Assembly: GCA_027487835.1 (NCBI GenBank)
Contig: JAIYCU010000003.1
Coordinates: 1 to 64,000, forward strand
Source: Bacteroidota bacterium
Lineage (GTDB): Bacteria > Bacteroidota > Bacteroidia > UKL13-3
Length of the DNA stretch: 64,000 bases
Direction of reading: 5' to 3'
Below, piece after piece: positions 8,349 to 17,007 of this stretch (positions are counted from its first letter, which is position 1; each line of letters begins with the position of its first letter). Below the pieces are notes generated by a model. It was not told the origin of the DNA, made no database searches, and saw nothing but the letters and a program-made list of their open reading frames with translations. A program made the position numbers and the translations under genes.

Positions 8349-9551
8349 TTAATCTACAAAATCTTGTAAGTATTTGTATTTATCGGTGAGTAAACCTGCC
8401 TCGGTTAAGCTTGCATTTTTGATAATATCATCCTTATCTCCCATAAACAATAAAGGCAAAACGTGACGTTTAAGTTGCTCGCCAAATTCAACAGAAGCAT
8501 CTATGGGCAGTTCGCATGGAAGGTTCCCCACGGCTTGCACATCAATGGTATTGCTAAGAAAGACTGGCACTTCGCTTTCAGAAAAAACATTGTACCCAAA
8601 AAATGGCTCTGCTATGGTGGTGCTTTTTAAGGTGCTAGGCACAGGACCTGGGATATCGCAGGTAATGTCTGAAATGATTTTAATTCTAAAATCAGCACCC
8701 TTCATTTCTTCATGGGTAAAAAATGGAGCAATGCCTTCTTTCCAAAAAACGGCATTGATAAAAATATCTGCCTTTTGATAATAGGGTTTAAAAGTGCTTA
8801 AGTAATCTTCTGGGTGCTTATAAAAATCTGGTTTATCCCAAGGTCTGCCATCTTTGTGCGCATAATAATCCTCGCTACGCAAGTGCACATAAATGGGTTT
8901 GTTATAATCTTCTTCTAGAAACTCCTCCTGACTCACATGGTGAATTTTGAGTTTCTTAAGGAGTTCCAATGCGCCATGTGCCACCCTCCCATCGCCGCAA
9001 ACAACTATTTTAACAGGCGGAATTTTCAATCCTTTGTATTGCTCTAACAAGGCGGCATAATCATTTAATTGGTGCGCTGCTTTAAGGGTGTAATATCCAT
9101 ACTTTTTACCCAACATTAAAAAGGCATAATGCGTACCAACAATTCCGGCAAACCTACCAAAACCAATAATGCGATTGCCAGCATCCCATGTAAGGGTTTC
9201 ATAATCTATCAATCGAATATTTTGCTTTAGCACTTCACGCAATAGTTTGCGATTATGCAATTGCTTTTTGATGGTATGCGAAAAGAACAAATAGGTTTTA
9301 TTTGGGATCAAGGCTTCAACAGCCACTTCCTTAACGCCTAGCAATATGTCGGCAGCAGATAAATCAGTGCACACTGTTGCTCCAGCCTCGGCATAATCTT
9401 CATCAGCAAAGCAACGCTCGGTGCAGGTTTGAACCAAGATTGTGAGTCCGGGAAAAGATTTTAACAATTCTGCACAATGCTGAGGAGTAAGCGGCGTGCG
9501 ATGATCAACGGGACTTTTGGTTTCTTTGATTATTCCGATGGTTATATTCAT
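8349..9551 (-). CDS. NAD(P)-dependent dehydrogenase of the saccharopine dehydrogenase / lysine-ketoglutarate reductase (AlaDH-fold) family
   Basis: The N-terminus IGIIKETKSPVDHRTPLTP and CFADEDYAEAGA belong to the alanine dehydrogenase/transhydrogenase N-domain fold. The later blocks GRFAGIVGTHYAFLMLGKK, ISDITCDIPG and AVGNLPCELPIDAS point to the Lys1/lysine-ketoglutarate reductase branch rather than to alanine dehydrogenase. The family catalyses reversible reductive coupling of lysine and 2-oxoglutarate, so a role in lysine metabolism is likely but not proven. The length, 400 residues, suits a monofunctional enzyme. It lies 7 bases downstream of dnaG on the same strand and is probably co-transcribed with it, without obvious functional link. 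Confidence 0.8.
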   Translation of the reverse strand: MNITIGIIKETKSPVDHRTPLTPQHCAELLKSFPGLTILVQTCTERCFADEDYAEAGATVCTDLSAADILLGVKEVAVEALIPNKTYLFFSHTIKKQLHNRKLLREVLKQNIRLIDYETLTWDAGNRIIGFGRFAGIVGTHYAFLMLGKKYGYYTLKAAHQLNDYAALLEQYKGLKIPPVKIVVCGDGRVAHGALELLKKLKIHHVSQEEFLEEDYNKPIYVHLRSEDYYAHKDGRPWDKPDFYKHPEDYLSTFKPYYQKADIFINAVFWKEGIAPFFTHEEMKGADFRIKIISDITCDIPGPVPSTLKSTTIAEPFFGYNVFSESEVPVFLSNTIDVQAVGNLPCELPIDASVEFGEQLKRHVLPLLFMGDKDDIIKNASLTEAGLLTDKYKYLQDFVD

Positions 9552-9558
9552 AACAATA

Positions 9559-11493
9559 TTAATGCAATATTACAATGCCTGCTTTATGGCTTAATTCCTT
9601 TTGTTTTTCTTTGAGTAATTTTATAAGTTCTAAAGAGAAATTAATTTCTTCTTCATTGCCCTTTTCAATGGCCAATTTTAGTTCTTCGCCTGCTTGGCTT
9701 GTCATTTTTTCTAATTGCTTTTTCTCAAGGTAAAGCATGGTAGAAGATATATCTAGCAAATAATTATCCTCTGGTGAAACAATTGGAACACCGTATTTGA
9801 TTGTCCATTTTTCACTGGCTTCATCTTGTTGTGCCAAAATACTTGCTGTAGAAGCTGAAATTAAAGGGTTGCTATGGTTTATAAATGCCTCTGTATGAAG
9901 AGGCAGGTTTTCTTGCAACATAAACCTTATTTCATCTACCAGTAAACGCATGGCTTCTTGCTCAAAAAAGAGTTCGAGGTTTTGCATTTCGGCAAGTATA
10001 TATTGGGCAATATTAGCATACCCTTCCTTTTCTTTATGACCATGCAATAACAATAGCTTTACCATATAACGCTCTTGTTCAAATAAGGGTTCAACTTTTA
10101 GCAGTTCCTTCAGTTCTTCTTGCAAAGAGACCTTTGGTGTATCTATAGTTGGTTCAACCCATTCCTTTTCTTTTTGTGTTAGGAAATCATTTCGATACTT
10201 ATTGAGTTCTGCTATCAATAAGCCCTCATTCATATCAAGCAACACCGCACATTCCTTAATAAAAGCCATGCGTTTGATGCCATCCGGAATCTTACCAATA
10301 CTTTCAACAATATCGCGTGTAACTTGTGCTTTCTTAATAGGGTCGTTTGCCACATCGGTTAGCAAAAGTTTAACCTTAAAAAGAATAAAATCTCTGGTTT
10401 CTTTTTTAAGGTAGCTAGAATACGCATCGGCACCTACTTTGCGCGAAAATGAATCGGGGTCTTCTCCATCTGGGAAAGGCACTACCTTTACATTTAGGCC
10501 TTGCTCCAAGAGCATGTCAATTCCGCGCATACTGGCTTTGATACCAGCCGCATCTCCATCATACAACACCGTTACGTTTTCTGTATGGCGTTTAATCAAT
10601 TTGATTTGATTTTCTGTGAGCGAAGTGCCGCTTGAAGCCACCACATTTTCTATGCCTGCTTGGTGCATAGAAATAACATCCGTATACCCTTCTACTAGGT
10701 AAACAAAATCATTTTGGCGAATGGCGTTCTTAGCGTAAAATAAACCATACAACTCATTGCTTTTATGATAAAGCAAGGTTTCTGGCGAGTTAACATACTT
10801 GGCACTCTTATCGTCTTTTTTGAGTTGTCGACCAGCAAAGGCAATTACTTTTCCCGTATGACCGTGAATGGTAAACATAACCCTGCCTCGGTAGGCATCA
10901 TATACTTTACCTTGTTCACTTTTCTTAACCAAGCCAGCCTTCAACAATAAATCTTCATTGTATAAAGCCGCTAAGGCAGTATCATTTAAATGGCTCCAAC
11001 TTTCTAGGCTGTAACCAAGTTTAAACTTCTTAATGATATCATGCCTAAAGCCACGTTCTTCAAAATAGGAAAGCCCAATGGTTTTACCTTCATCCGATTC
11101 CCAGAGCTGATTTTCGAAATAATCAGCAGCCCAATTATTTAAAATTTGAAGACTTTCTTTTTCGGAGCGAATGGCCTTTTCATGGTCGATGTTTACATTT
11201 TCTTGCTGTGGCCATTCTATGCGGTATTTATCGGCTAAACTTTTAAGCGCTTCGATGTACCCAAGGCCATCATGCTCCATTACAAAATTTACAGAGTTGC
11301 CCGCCTTGCCGCATCCAAAGCATTTGTAAATCCCTTTGGCAGGCGATACAGAGAAGCTTGGGGTCTTTTCATTATGAAAGGGGCATAACCCCGTAAGGTT
11401 AGCCCCTCTCCTTTTTAATCTTACATAATCGCCTACCACCTCTTCGATGGTAGCCACTTGTAGGATTTCGTCTATTTTACTTTGAGGAATCAA
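9559..11493 (-). CDS. dnaG: DNA primase
   Basis: This enzyme synthesises RNA primers at the replication fork together with DnaB. The N-terminal CHC2 zinc-binding domain is intact (CPFHNEKTPSFSV followed by YKCFGCGKAGN). A central Toprim domain follows (YLVEGYTDVISMHQAG, VTVLYDGDAAGIKA) with the metal-binding glutamate and DxD motifs. The C-terminal 200 residues are helical and divergent, as expected for the helicase-interaction region. The length, 644 residues, is normal. The start context is MIPQSKIDEIL, typical of the family. Confidence 0.97.
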   Translation of the reverse strand: MIPQSKIDEILQVATIEEVVGDYVRLKRRGANLTGLCPFHNEKTPSFSVSPAKGIYKCFGCGKAGNSVNFVMEHDGLGYIEALKSLADKYRIEWPQQENVNIDHEKAIRSEKESLQILNNWAADYFENQLWESDEGKTIGLSYFEERGFRHDIIKKFKLGYSLESWSHLNDTALAALYNEDLLLKAGLVKKSEQGKVYDAYRGRVMFTIHGHTGKVIAFAGRQLKKDDKSAKYVNSPETLLYHKSNELYGLFYAKNAIRQNDFVYLVEGYTDVISMHQAGIENVVASSGTSLTENQIKLIKRHTENVTVLYDGDAAGIKASMRGIDMLLEQGLNVKVVPFPDGEDPDSFSRKVGADAYSSYLKKETRDFILFKVKLLLTDVANDPIKKAQVTRDIVESIGKIPDGIKRMAFIKECAVLLDMNEGLLIAELNKYRNDFLTQKEKEWVEPTIDTPKVSLQEELKELLKVEPLFEQERYMVKLLLLHGHKEKEGYANIAQYILAEMQNLELFFEQEAMRLLVDEIRFMLQENLPLHTEAFINHSNPLISASTASILAQQDEASEKWTIKYGVPIVSPEDNYLLDISSTMLYLEKKQLEKMTSQAGEELKLAIEKGNEEEINFSLELIKLLKEKQKELSHKAGIVILH

Positions 11494-11524
11494 TTGTTTT
11501 GTTTAACCCTGAACTACTGAACCA

Positions 11525-12406
11525 TTAGAAGTTAAATTCACTCTTGTAGGTTTCAAAATTTGGATTGACACAAAAAACAGGCACATTGCCGGCGTCGTTT
11601 ACAATTTGTTGTGCATAGGTTTCAATGATGTATTCGCGAATTGACTTCTCGTCTTCTTGCTGCGTCATAATCATGATTAAATCTGCTAGTTTTAATTCTG
11701 AAAACTCCAATGTTTTACGTGCAAAATCGCTGTTATCTTCTAATAGCGTTTCTTCGTGAGCTACACCGGCTTCATCAAATAAACCTTGAATCTGACGTAG
11801 GTTAGCCATCAACTTATTGTTCAAAAACTCATCTCCCACTTTATAGGTAAGAATATGGATAGTTGATTTATACGATTTACCTAAGTGAATGGCCCATTTT
11901 ACTTTTTGTTTAGACTCGGCAGAAAGATCTAATGGAAATACGATGTTCTTGTATGCATTTGGGTTTTTATCTGTTTTAACTACAATAACAGGCATGGTAG
12001 AATAACTGATGGTACGGCTTGCATTAGAACCTAATACGCGCTCAACACCACTGGCACCATGGGTTCCCATGATAACACAATCGCAGCCAAACTCTTCAGC
12101 CGTTTCGATAATGGTTTTATAAATTTTACCTGCTTTAACCACCGTATGGCAATTGATTCCAAATTTGCTTTTAATGTCTTTCGCTATTTCATTTAAACGA
12201 GATAACAAAGCTTCTTTGGCCAAATTATCCTTGGCTTCATTTTTACTGAAACTGAAAATATTGCTTAAAAAATCTTCTTCTAAAATACTCAACAATACCA
12301 AGTCATTATCAAAATGTTTAGCAACTTGTGATGCGTGGCCTAATGCATTTAAAGAGATTTCAGAGAAATCTACTGGTACGAGCATGATGTTTTTTTTCTT
12401 TTCCAT
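11525..12406 (-). CDS. Universal stress protein, tandem UspA domains
   Basis: A two-domain UspA protein; the first domain has the nucleotide-binding signature GTHGASGVERVLGSNASRT. The track start at 12454 adds MLIKKFTFAM..., which is not family-like. A -7-like box TACATTTG lies at 12437-12430 on the minus strand, so a transcript would begin close to 12425 and the ATG at 12406 (MEKKKNIMLVPVDFS) is the better start. The ATG at 12427 is the alternative. It is the second Usp in the window and is divergent from the nucleoside phosphorylase gene. Confidence 0.85.
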   Translation of the reverse strand: MEKKKNIMLVPVDFSEISLNALGHASQVAKHFDNDLVLLSILEEDFLSNIFSFSKNEAKDNLAKEALLSRLNEIAKDIKSKFGINCHTVVKAGKIYKTIIETAEEFGCDCVIMGTHGASGVERVLGSNASRTISYSTMPVIVVKTDKNPNAYKNIVFPLDLSAESKQKVKWAIHLGKSYKSTIHILTYKVGDEFLNNKLMANLRQIQGLFDEAGVAHEETLLEDNSDFARKTLEFSELKLADLIMIMTQQEDEKSIREYIIETYAQQIVNDAGNVPVFCVNPNFETYKSEFNF

Positions 12407-12474
12407 TTTTAGGTTTCTATTTTTCATTGCAAATGTAAATTTTTTAATTAGCATGCAGCGATTAAAATTTGATT

Positions 12475-13323
12475 ATGATAATTGCAGAAAGCGAGTTGAT
12501 TTTAAATGCCGATGGTTCGGTTTATCACCTTCATTTACAGCCAGAAGACATTGGCAATACTATTATTTTAGTGGGCGACCCAGATCGGGTACCTGCTGTT
12601 TCTAAGCATTTCGACCAAATTGAGCTTAAAAAACAGAAACGCGAATTTATTACCCACACGGGCAGGATTGGTTCAAACCGAATAAGTGTAATTTCTACTG
12701 GAATTGGCACTGATAATATTGACATTGTGCTGAATGAGTTGGACCAGCTTCAACACCTAGATTTAGCAACAAGGGAAGTAAAATCCCAAAAACAGGATTT
12801 AAATATCATCCGCGTGGGCACTAGTGGGGCCTTGCAATCAGACATTTTGGTAGACAGTATTTTGGTTTCTACGCATGGTTTAGGATTGGATGGCTTGCTT
12901 TGGTATTACCCACATACCCCTAAATTTGAGTTGGGAAATTTGCAGGATAAACTAGGAATTCCCTTTGTGAAACCTTATTTATTTGAATCAAATCAAATGC
13001 TGCTGGCCAAGTTCGACGAACGTTTCTTAAAAGGCATAACTGCCACTTGCCAAGGTTTCTACGGACCCCAAGGCAGGGGTTTAAGAAAGACTGTTGTTGA
13101 ACCAAACCTGCCGCAAAAACTAAGTGAAATAAGAATTGAAAACCACCGCATAACCAATTTTGAAATGGAAACCGCAGCAATACTTGGCCTATCTGAAATA
13201 TTTGGCTTTAGGGCCATCTCTGTAAATGCAATCTTAGCCAATAGGATCAACCATACCTTTAGTAAAGACCCAGATAAAATAGTTGAAAGCGCAATTTTAC
13301 ACACTTTAGAAGCCTTGTTTTAA
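12475..13323 (+). CDS. Nucleoside phosphorylase (uridine phosphorylase family)
   Basis: Members cleave nucleosides with phosphate to give a base and ribose-1-phosphate in the salvage pathway. Visible family blocks (PF01048) are TIILVGDPDRVPAVSKHFD, the phosphate-binding region ISTGIGTDNIDIVLNEL, RVGTSGALQSDI and the ribose-binding NFEMETAAILGLSEIFGF. These favour the uridine phosphorylase branch, but specificity is not certain. The track start is a TTG at 12469; the ATG at 12475 (MIIAESEL) is preferred. The TAA stop overlaps the dprA ATG by one base (TAATG), which suggests translational coupling. Confidence 0.84.
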   Translation: MIIAESELILNADGSVYHLHLQPEDIGNTIILVGDPDRVPAVSKHFDQIELKKQKREFITHTGRIGSNRISVISTGIGTDNIDIVLNELDQLQHLDLATREVKSQKQDLNIIRVGTSGALQSDILVDSILVSTHGLGLDGLLWYYPHTPKFELGNLQDKLGIPFVKPYLFESNQMLLAKFDERFLKGITATCQGFYGPQGRGLRKTVVEPNLPQKLSEIRIENHRITNFEMETAAILGLSEIFGFRAISVNAILANRINHTFSKDPDKIVESAILHTLEALF

Positions 13324-14432
13324 TGAGCGATGAAAACCTATTGCGCCTGCGCATTGCCCTCAATTTAATTCCTGGCATTGGCGATGTACTCATCAAAAAC
13401 CTTTTGAGTTATTGCGGCAGTGAAGAAGCTGTTTTTAAGGAAAGTTCGAGCAAATTGCAAAGGATACCAGGGATTGGGGTGGTGTTGGCCAATAATATTT
13501 GTCGGTTTAAAGATTTTGGAAGGGCCGAAGAAGAAATATTATTTCTAAAGAAGCATCAAATTTTGCCTTTGTTTTACCTAGATGCGCTTTATCCTAAGCG
13601 CTTACTAGAATGTGTAGATGCGCCCAACCTCTTATATTCCTTAGGAAATCACCAACTAAACAATCCTTATGTGGTGGCCATTGTGGGCACACGAAAGGCC
13701 AGTGAGTATGGCAGGCAGTTTACAGAAAAGCTGATTGAAGTACTTAAAGAAAATGATGTATTAGTGGTGAGTGGCTTAGCCGCTGGCATTGATGGCATGG
13801 CACATAAGTATGCTTTAGAAGCGGGTTTGCAAACCACTGGGGTTTTGGCCCATGGTTTGGATAGAATGTACCCCGTGCAACACAAAGCCCTTGCTAGAAA
13901 AATGGTGCAACAAGGCGGCTTGCTCACCGAGTATAAGAGTTTTACGGTGCCTGATAAAGAAAATTTCCCAAAGCGAAACAGAATTGTGGCAGGGATGTGT
14001 GATGCGGTGGTACTTATAGAAACAGCCATTAAAGGAGGCTCTCGCATTACGGCAGAAATTGCACACGCTTACAATAAAGACGTTTTTTGTGTGCCAGGAA
14101 GGGTAACTGATTACTATTCGCAAGGTTGCAATTACCTGATACAAGCCAATAAGGCTACCATGTTATGTGAACCTAAAGACCTGCTCGAATTTATGAATTG
14201 GAGTAAGAAGTCGGAAAACAATGCGGCTAAAAAACAATTACAGTTATTTGAGACCTTGCCCGAAAACGACCGTGCTTTGTTACAATTTATTCGCGAGCGC
14301 CTAAAAATTAGCATAGACGATATGGCGTATGCCTTGCAAGTGGATCCAGGTGAATTGGCATTAAAGCTATTAGAATTAGAATTTTCTGGATACTTGCGCG
14401 CCTTACCTGGTAAAATGTATGAGTTGAGCTGA
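13323..14432 (+). CDS. dprA: DNA-processing protein DprA (Smf)
   Basis: DprA binds incoming single-stranded DNA during natural transformation and loads RecA. An N-terminal helix-hairpin-helix/SAM-like region (IALNLIPGIGDVLIKNLL, IPGIGVVLANNI) precedes the Rossmann core. The core shows VAIVGTRKASEYG, VVSGLAAGIDGMAHKYAL, LTEYKSF, FPKRNRIVAGM and GGSRITAEIAHA, all conserved in the family. A C-terminal winged-helix-like DML1 region follows. The length of 369 residues is normal. It shares one base with the preceding phosphorylase gene. dprA also occurs in non-competent bacteria, so competence cannot be concluded. Confidence 0.95.
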   Translation: MSDENLLRLRIALNLIPGIGDVLIKNLLSYCGSEEAVFKESSSKLQRIPGIGVVLANNICRFKDFGRAEEEILFLKKHQILPLFYLDALYPKRLLECVDAPNLLYSLGNHQLNNPYVVAIVGTRKASEYGRQFTEKLIEVLKENDVLVVSGLAAGIDGMAHKYALEAGLQTTGVLAHGLDRMYPVQHKALARKMVQQGGLLTEYKSFTVPDKENFPKRNRIVAGMCDAVVLIETAIKGGSRITAEIAHAYNKDVFCVPGRVTDYYSQGCNYLIQANKATMLCEPKDLLEFMNWSKKSENNAAKKQLQLFETLPENDRALLQFIRERLKISIDDMAYALQVDPGELALKLLELEFSGYLRALPGKMYELS

Positions 14433-14616
14433 CGTTTTATCAGATATTTTGTTTCACTTGCTAATGATAGTCAAAATGAAATTATTGCCCTGGATTTACT
14501 AGTTGCATTTTCTGAGCCAAATGGATGCAAGGAACTATTAACTAAAGAGGTTGTTTAAAGCTGATTTCCCAGTTTTGTAACAAATATGGAGAGGATAGAA
14601 AATTTCTAAAAATAAG

Positions 14617-14624
14617 TACTTTTG
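14617..14624 (+). promoter_or_regulatory. Putative -7 element TAcTTTTG
   Basis: The octamer matches TAnnTTTG and ends 6 bases before the ATG of the GT2 gene. No convincing -33 TTG is present at 17-23 bases upstream. If used, the transcript would have almost no leader. Confidence 0.4.
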
Positions 14625-14630
14625 AGTGCC

Positions 14631-15746
14631 ATGAAAATTTTATTAGCTTTTTCATTTATACCCATAATGTTAATAGGGATATATCCAATAATATCCTTTA
14701 TTCGATTTAAGTATTTCGCAAATCCAGTAGCAAAATCTGACAAATTCATTGCTCCTGTTTCTATCATTATTGCTTGCTTTAACGAGGAAAAATATATCCG
14801 TAATAAAATAACATCATTTTTAGATAATGATGAATGGATTGGAGGTTCTGAAATTATAGTTGTTTCGGCCGGTTCGACGGATAAAACCAATAGTATATTA
14901 AGTGAATTTAAAAGCAATCCATCAATTAACATTATTTTCAGTGAAAGGCAATTGGCAAAAATTGAGGCGGTAAATCTTGCAGTTGATTATGCAAAACATG
15001 AGTTTTTAGTATTTTCTGATTGTAGGCAAAGCATGAAAAAAGGGTCGCTAAAACAATTAATAAAAAACTTTAATGATAAAAATGTTGGAACAGTAGCAGC
15101 TAAGCTTATAGACCCAGATGAAAATAAGAGGCAATCTTTTTTTAGAGCAACAATTAATAAATTAGTTTATTATGATAGCCAGTATAGTTCTGGATTAAAC
15201 GTTTACGGTGCCCTATATGCCCAAAGAAAATCAATCTTTCAGAAATTCCCTCAAGAACAACTCTTTGATGATCTTTGCGTGATAACTACAACCCTTTCTC
15301 AGAATATGCGCTTAGTTCAAGAGCCTATGGCTGTTATTTATGATGTGAATTTTCAATTGTATTATCAAGGAGAAAGATTGGAGCGATTAACACGTGGACT
15401 TCTTATTTTTTTAACTAAACATTGGTCTCAAATAATCAAAATTAATAAATTTGATTTGTTTCGATTGCTTGTTTTCAAATATGCAAAATTGCTTTTACCA
15501 TTTTCATTTACTATTTGGATAGTATATTGTCTTATGTGGTTTTATGCTAACATCAGTTTAAAATTAATAACCTTACTTTTGTTATCATTAGGAATATTGA
15601 TTTTGATAAAACAAACTCGCTTATTAATATTATTAGCATTTAGAATAAATATTTATTTCATTTTAGCAATAATAAAATACTTCATCCTCAAACGGCAGTC
15701 ACCACAATGGGAAAAACTAAAAGTTTCTATAAATGTAAAGCACTAA
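14631..15746 (+). CDS. Membrane-bound GT2 family glycosyltransferase
   Basis: The protein has an N-terminal membrane segment, a GT-A domain beginning VSIIIACFNEEKYI, with VVSAGSTDKT and the nucleotide-binding VFSDCRQSMKKGS, and several hydrophobic helices at the C-terminus. The acidic block near QEQLFDDLCV is the likely catalytic region. This layout is that of processive or membrane-attached glycan synthases. The track start is TTG at 14622; the ATG at 14631 (MKILLAFSF) is preferred. The gene is more AT-rich by eye than dprA before it. It sits alone, away from the main polysaccharide locus, and its acceptor is unknown. Confidence 0.83.
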   Translation: MKILLAFSFIPIMLIGIYPIISFIRFKYFANPVAKSDKFIAPVSIIIACFNEEKYIRNKITSFLDNDEWIGGSEIIVVSAGSTDKTNSILSEFKSNPSINIIFSERQLAKIEAVNLAVDYAKHEFLVFSDCRQSMKKGSLKQLIKNFNDKNVGTVAAKLIDPDENKRQSFFRATINKLVYYDSQYSSGLNVYGALYAQRKSIFQKFPQEQLFDDLCVITTTLSQNMRLVQEPMAVIYDVNFQLYYQGERLERLTRGLLIFLTKHWSQIIKINKFDLFRLLVFKYAKLLLPFSFTIWIVYCLMWFYANISLKLITLLLLSLGILILIKQTRLLILLAFRINIYFILAIIKYFILKRQSPQWEKLKVSINVKH

Positions 15747-15757
15747 ACCATTTATTT

Positions 15758-15877
15758 ATGCGCATAATACTTGGAGTTTTGTTTTTGGCAACTTGGATGA
15801 ATGGATTTGGACAATCCATTAATACGAATGAAATCAAAGATTGTGAATACGTAACTTTAAATAAAATTGATAGTTAA
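15758..15877 (+). CDS. Small putative secreted peptide (39 aa), not in ORF track
   Basis: An ATG at 15758 opens a 39-codon frame with a clear signal-peptide-like N-terminus (MRIILGVLFLATWMNGFGQS) followed by only 19 residues before a TAA. It lies between the GT2 gene and the next membrane protein, 11 bases after the GT2 stop. It could be a real small exported peptide or the start of a gene whose body has been lost. No family is recognised. Confidence 0.4.
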   Translation: MRIILGVLFLATWMNGFGQSINTNEIKDCEYVTLNKIDS

Positions 15878-15908
15878 TTTAACTTTAAATATTAATCGAT
15901 ATTAAAAT

Positions 15909-16370
15909 ATGAAAAAACTACTTCCAAACTTTAGAAAAACCTTTTTAATTGTAGGTTTTACATTTATCGTTTTGCCAATGGGGCTTTTTACAAAAGGCTT
16001 AATGCTTAGTATGGCTGATTTTAAAGTACCAGAACCTATTTTGAATTCCTCTCATTATTTTGACGCAATACTTTGGGTTTATGTTCATATGATGGTTATT
16101 GGATTACTCATACTAGCTATTGGTTATTCAATCGAGGAATTAAATAAACAAAAATGGATAGCAATTCTACTTTTATTGGTGACTTCATTCTATACCTATT
16201 TAGATTTTCGAAGTGCTGACTGGGTTTTCGGGAATGCACTGTATAAGGGAGAATCTTCAATAGTCCCAGCGATGATTAGTTTATTGGTTAATTTACTGTT
16301 TTTTCAATTAGTAATAAGCCTCTTTATAAATGCCAAATCAACTAAGGTGAATAATAATGGCAATAATTAA
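15909..16370 (+). CDS. Small four-helix membrane protein of unknown function
   Basis: A 153-residue protein with four predicted membrane segments, beginning at FLIVGFTFIVLPMGLFTKG, ILWVYVHMMVIGLLILAIG, WIAILLLLVTSFYTYL and IVPAMISLLVNLLFFQLVI. No catalytic motif is visible and I do not recognise the family. Its N-terminus MKKLLPNFRKT closely resembles a 12-codon fragment at 37164 in this window (MKKLLPSFLRT then stop). The stop overlaps the track start of the next gene, so the two are probably co-transcribed. Confidence 0.7.
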   Translation: MKKLLPNFRKTFLIVGFTFIVLPMGLFTKGLMLSMADFKVPEPILNSSHYFDAILWVYVHMMVIGLLILAIGYSIEELNKQKWIAILLLLVTSFYTYLDFRSADWVFGNALYKGESSIVPAMISLLVNLLFFQLVISLFINAKSTKVNNNGNN

Positions 16371-16383
16371 ACTTACAGTAACT

Positions 16384-16947
16384 ATGAAAAAAATAATTTA
16401 TGTGTTGATCTTATCCTTGCTAGTGGTAAGCGGAATTGTTTTTGCAAATCGCGAAACTAAAAATGAAGCTTCTGAAGAGACAGTTCTGAAACCGCTTTCG
16501 GCTGCTGAAATAAAAGCTGCCAAGAAAGAATGGGAGTCCACGCCGGCTGGAGTACAATTCAAACAATGGGAAGCCTCTCCTGCAGGTTTAAAAGTGCATG
16601 CTAGTGCTGCAAAAATTAGAAAATACATTAAAGATTCCTCCAATATGGAAGGAGTTGTAACTTCTCTTTCTTTGCCAGAAGGCTCAAGATTAGGTTTCGG
16701 AGTGATGGTGAAGATTGATGGTGAGGATTATATTCTCACTTTTGGGCCCGAATCATTTAACAAGAATAGGGTGTCTAACAATGAGTTTAAGCAATTGCGT
16801 AGCTTAAAAGTTAATGACAAAATAATGATAAAAAGCCATTTCGTATCCTATGCACCTAAGTATTCATATCCAATTTTGGCTGGCGCATACGTAGAAAGAG
16901 AGGGTAAAATAATCTATAAACGAGTACCAAGGAAAGGTGGTTGCTAA
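16384..16947 (+). CDS. Secreted protein of unknown function
   Basis: The track start at 16357 overlaps the upstream gene; the ATG at 16384 gives a canonical signal peptide (MKKIIYVLILSLLVVSGIVFA). The mature protein has an alanine- and lysine-rich helical start (AAEIKAAKKEWESTPAGVQF, with a repeated W-x-(S/A)-x-PAG phrase) and then a beta-rich half (GVVTSLSLPEG, FGVMVKIDGEDYILTFGPE, KVNDKIMIKSHFVSYAP) that looks like a small OB-type barrel. I do not recognise a family. It sits between a membrane protein and alkaline phosphatase on the same strand. Confidence 0.7.
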   Translation: MKKIIYVLILSLLVVSGIVFANRETKNEASEETVLKPLSAAEIKAAKKEWESTPAGVQFKQWEASPAGLKVHASAAKIRKYIKDSSNMEGVVTSLSLPEGSRLGFGVMVKIDGEDYILTFGPESFNKNRVSNNEFKQLRSLKVNDKIMIKSHFVSYAPKYSYPILAGAYVEREGKIIYKRVPRKGGC

Positions 16948-17007
16948 GTAAATAATTTAAGAAACTAAAATCTGCCTTCCAAATTTTTGATGCATATTTG
17001 CAAGGTT

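Noticed and set aside
13667-14144. Minus-strand ORFs inside dprA
   Set aside because: They are shadows of the conserved dprA frame.
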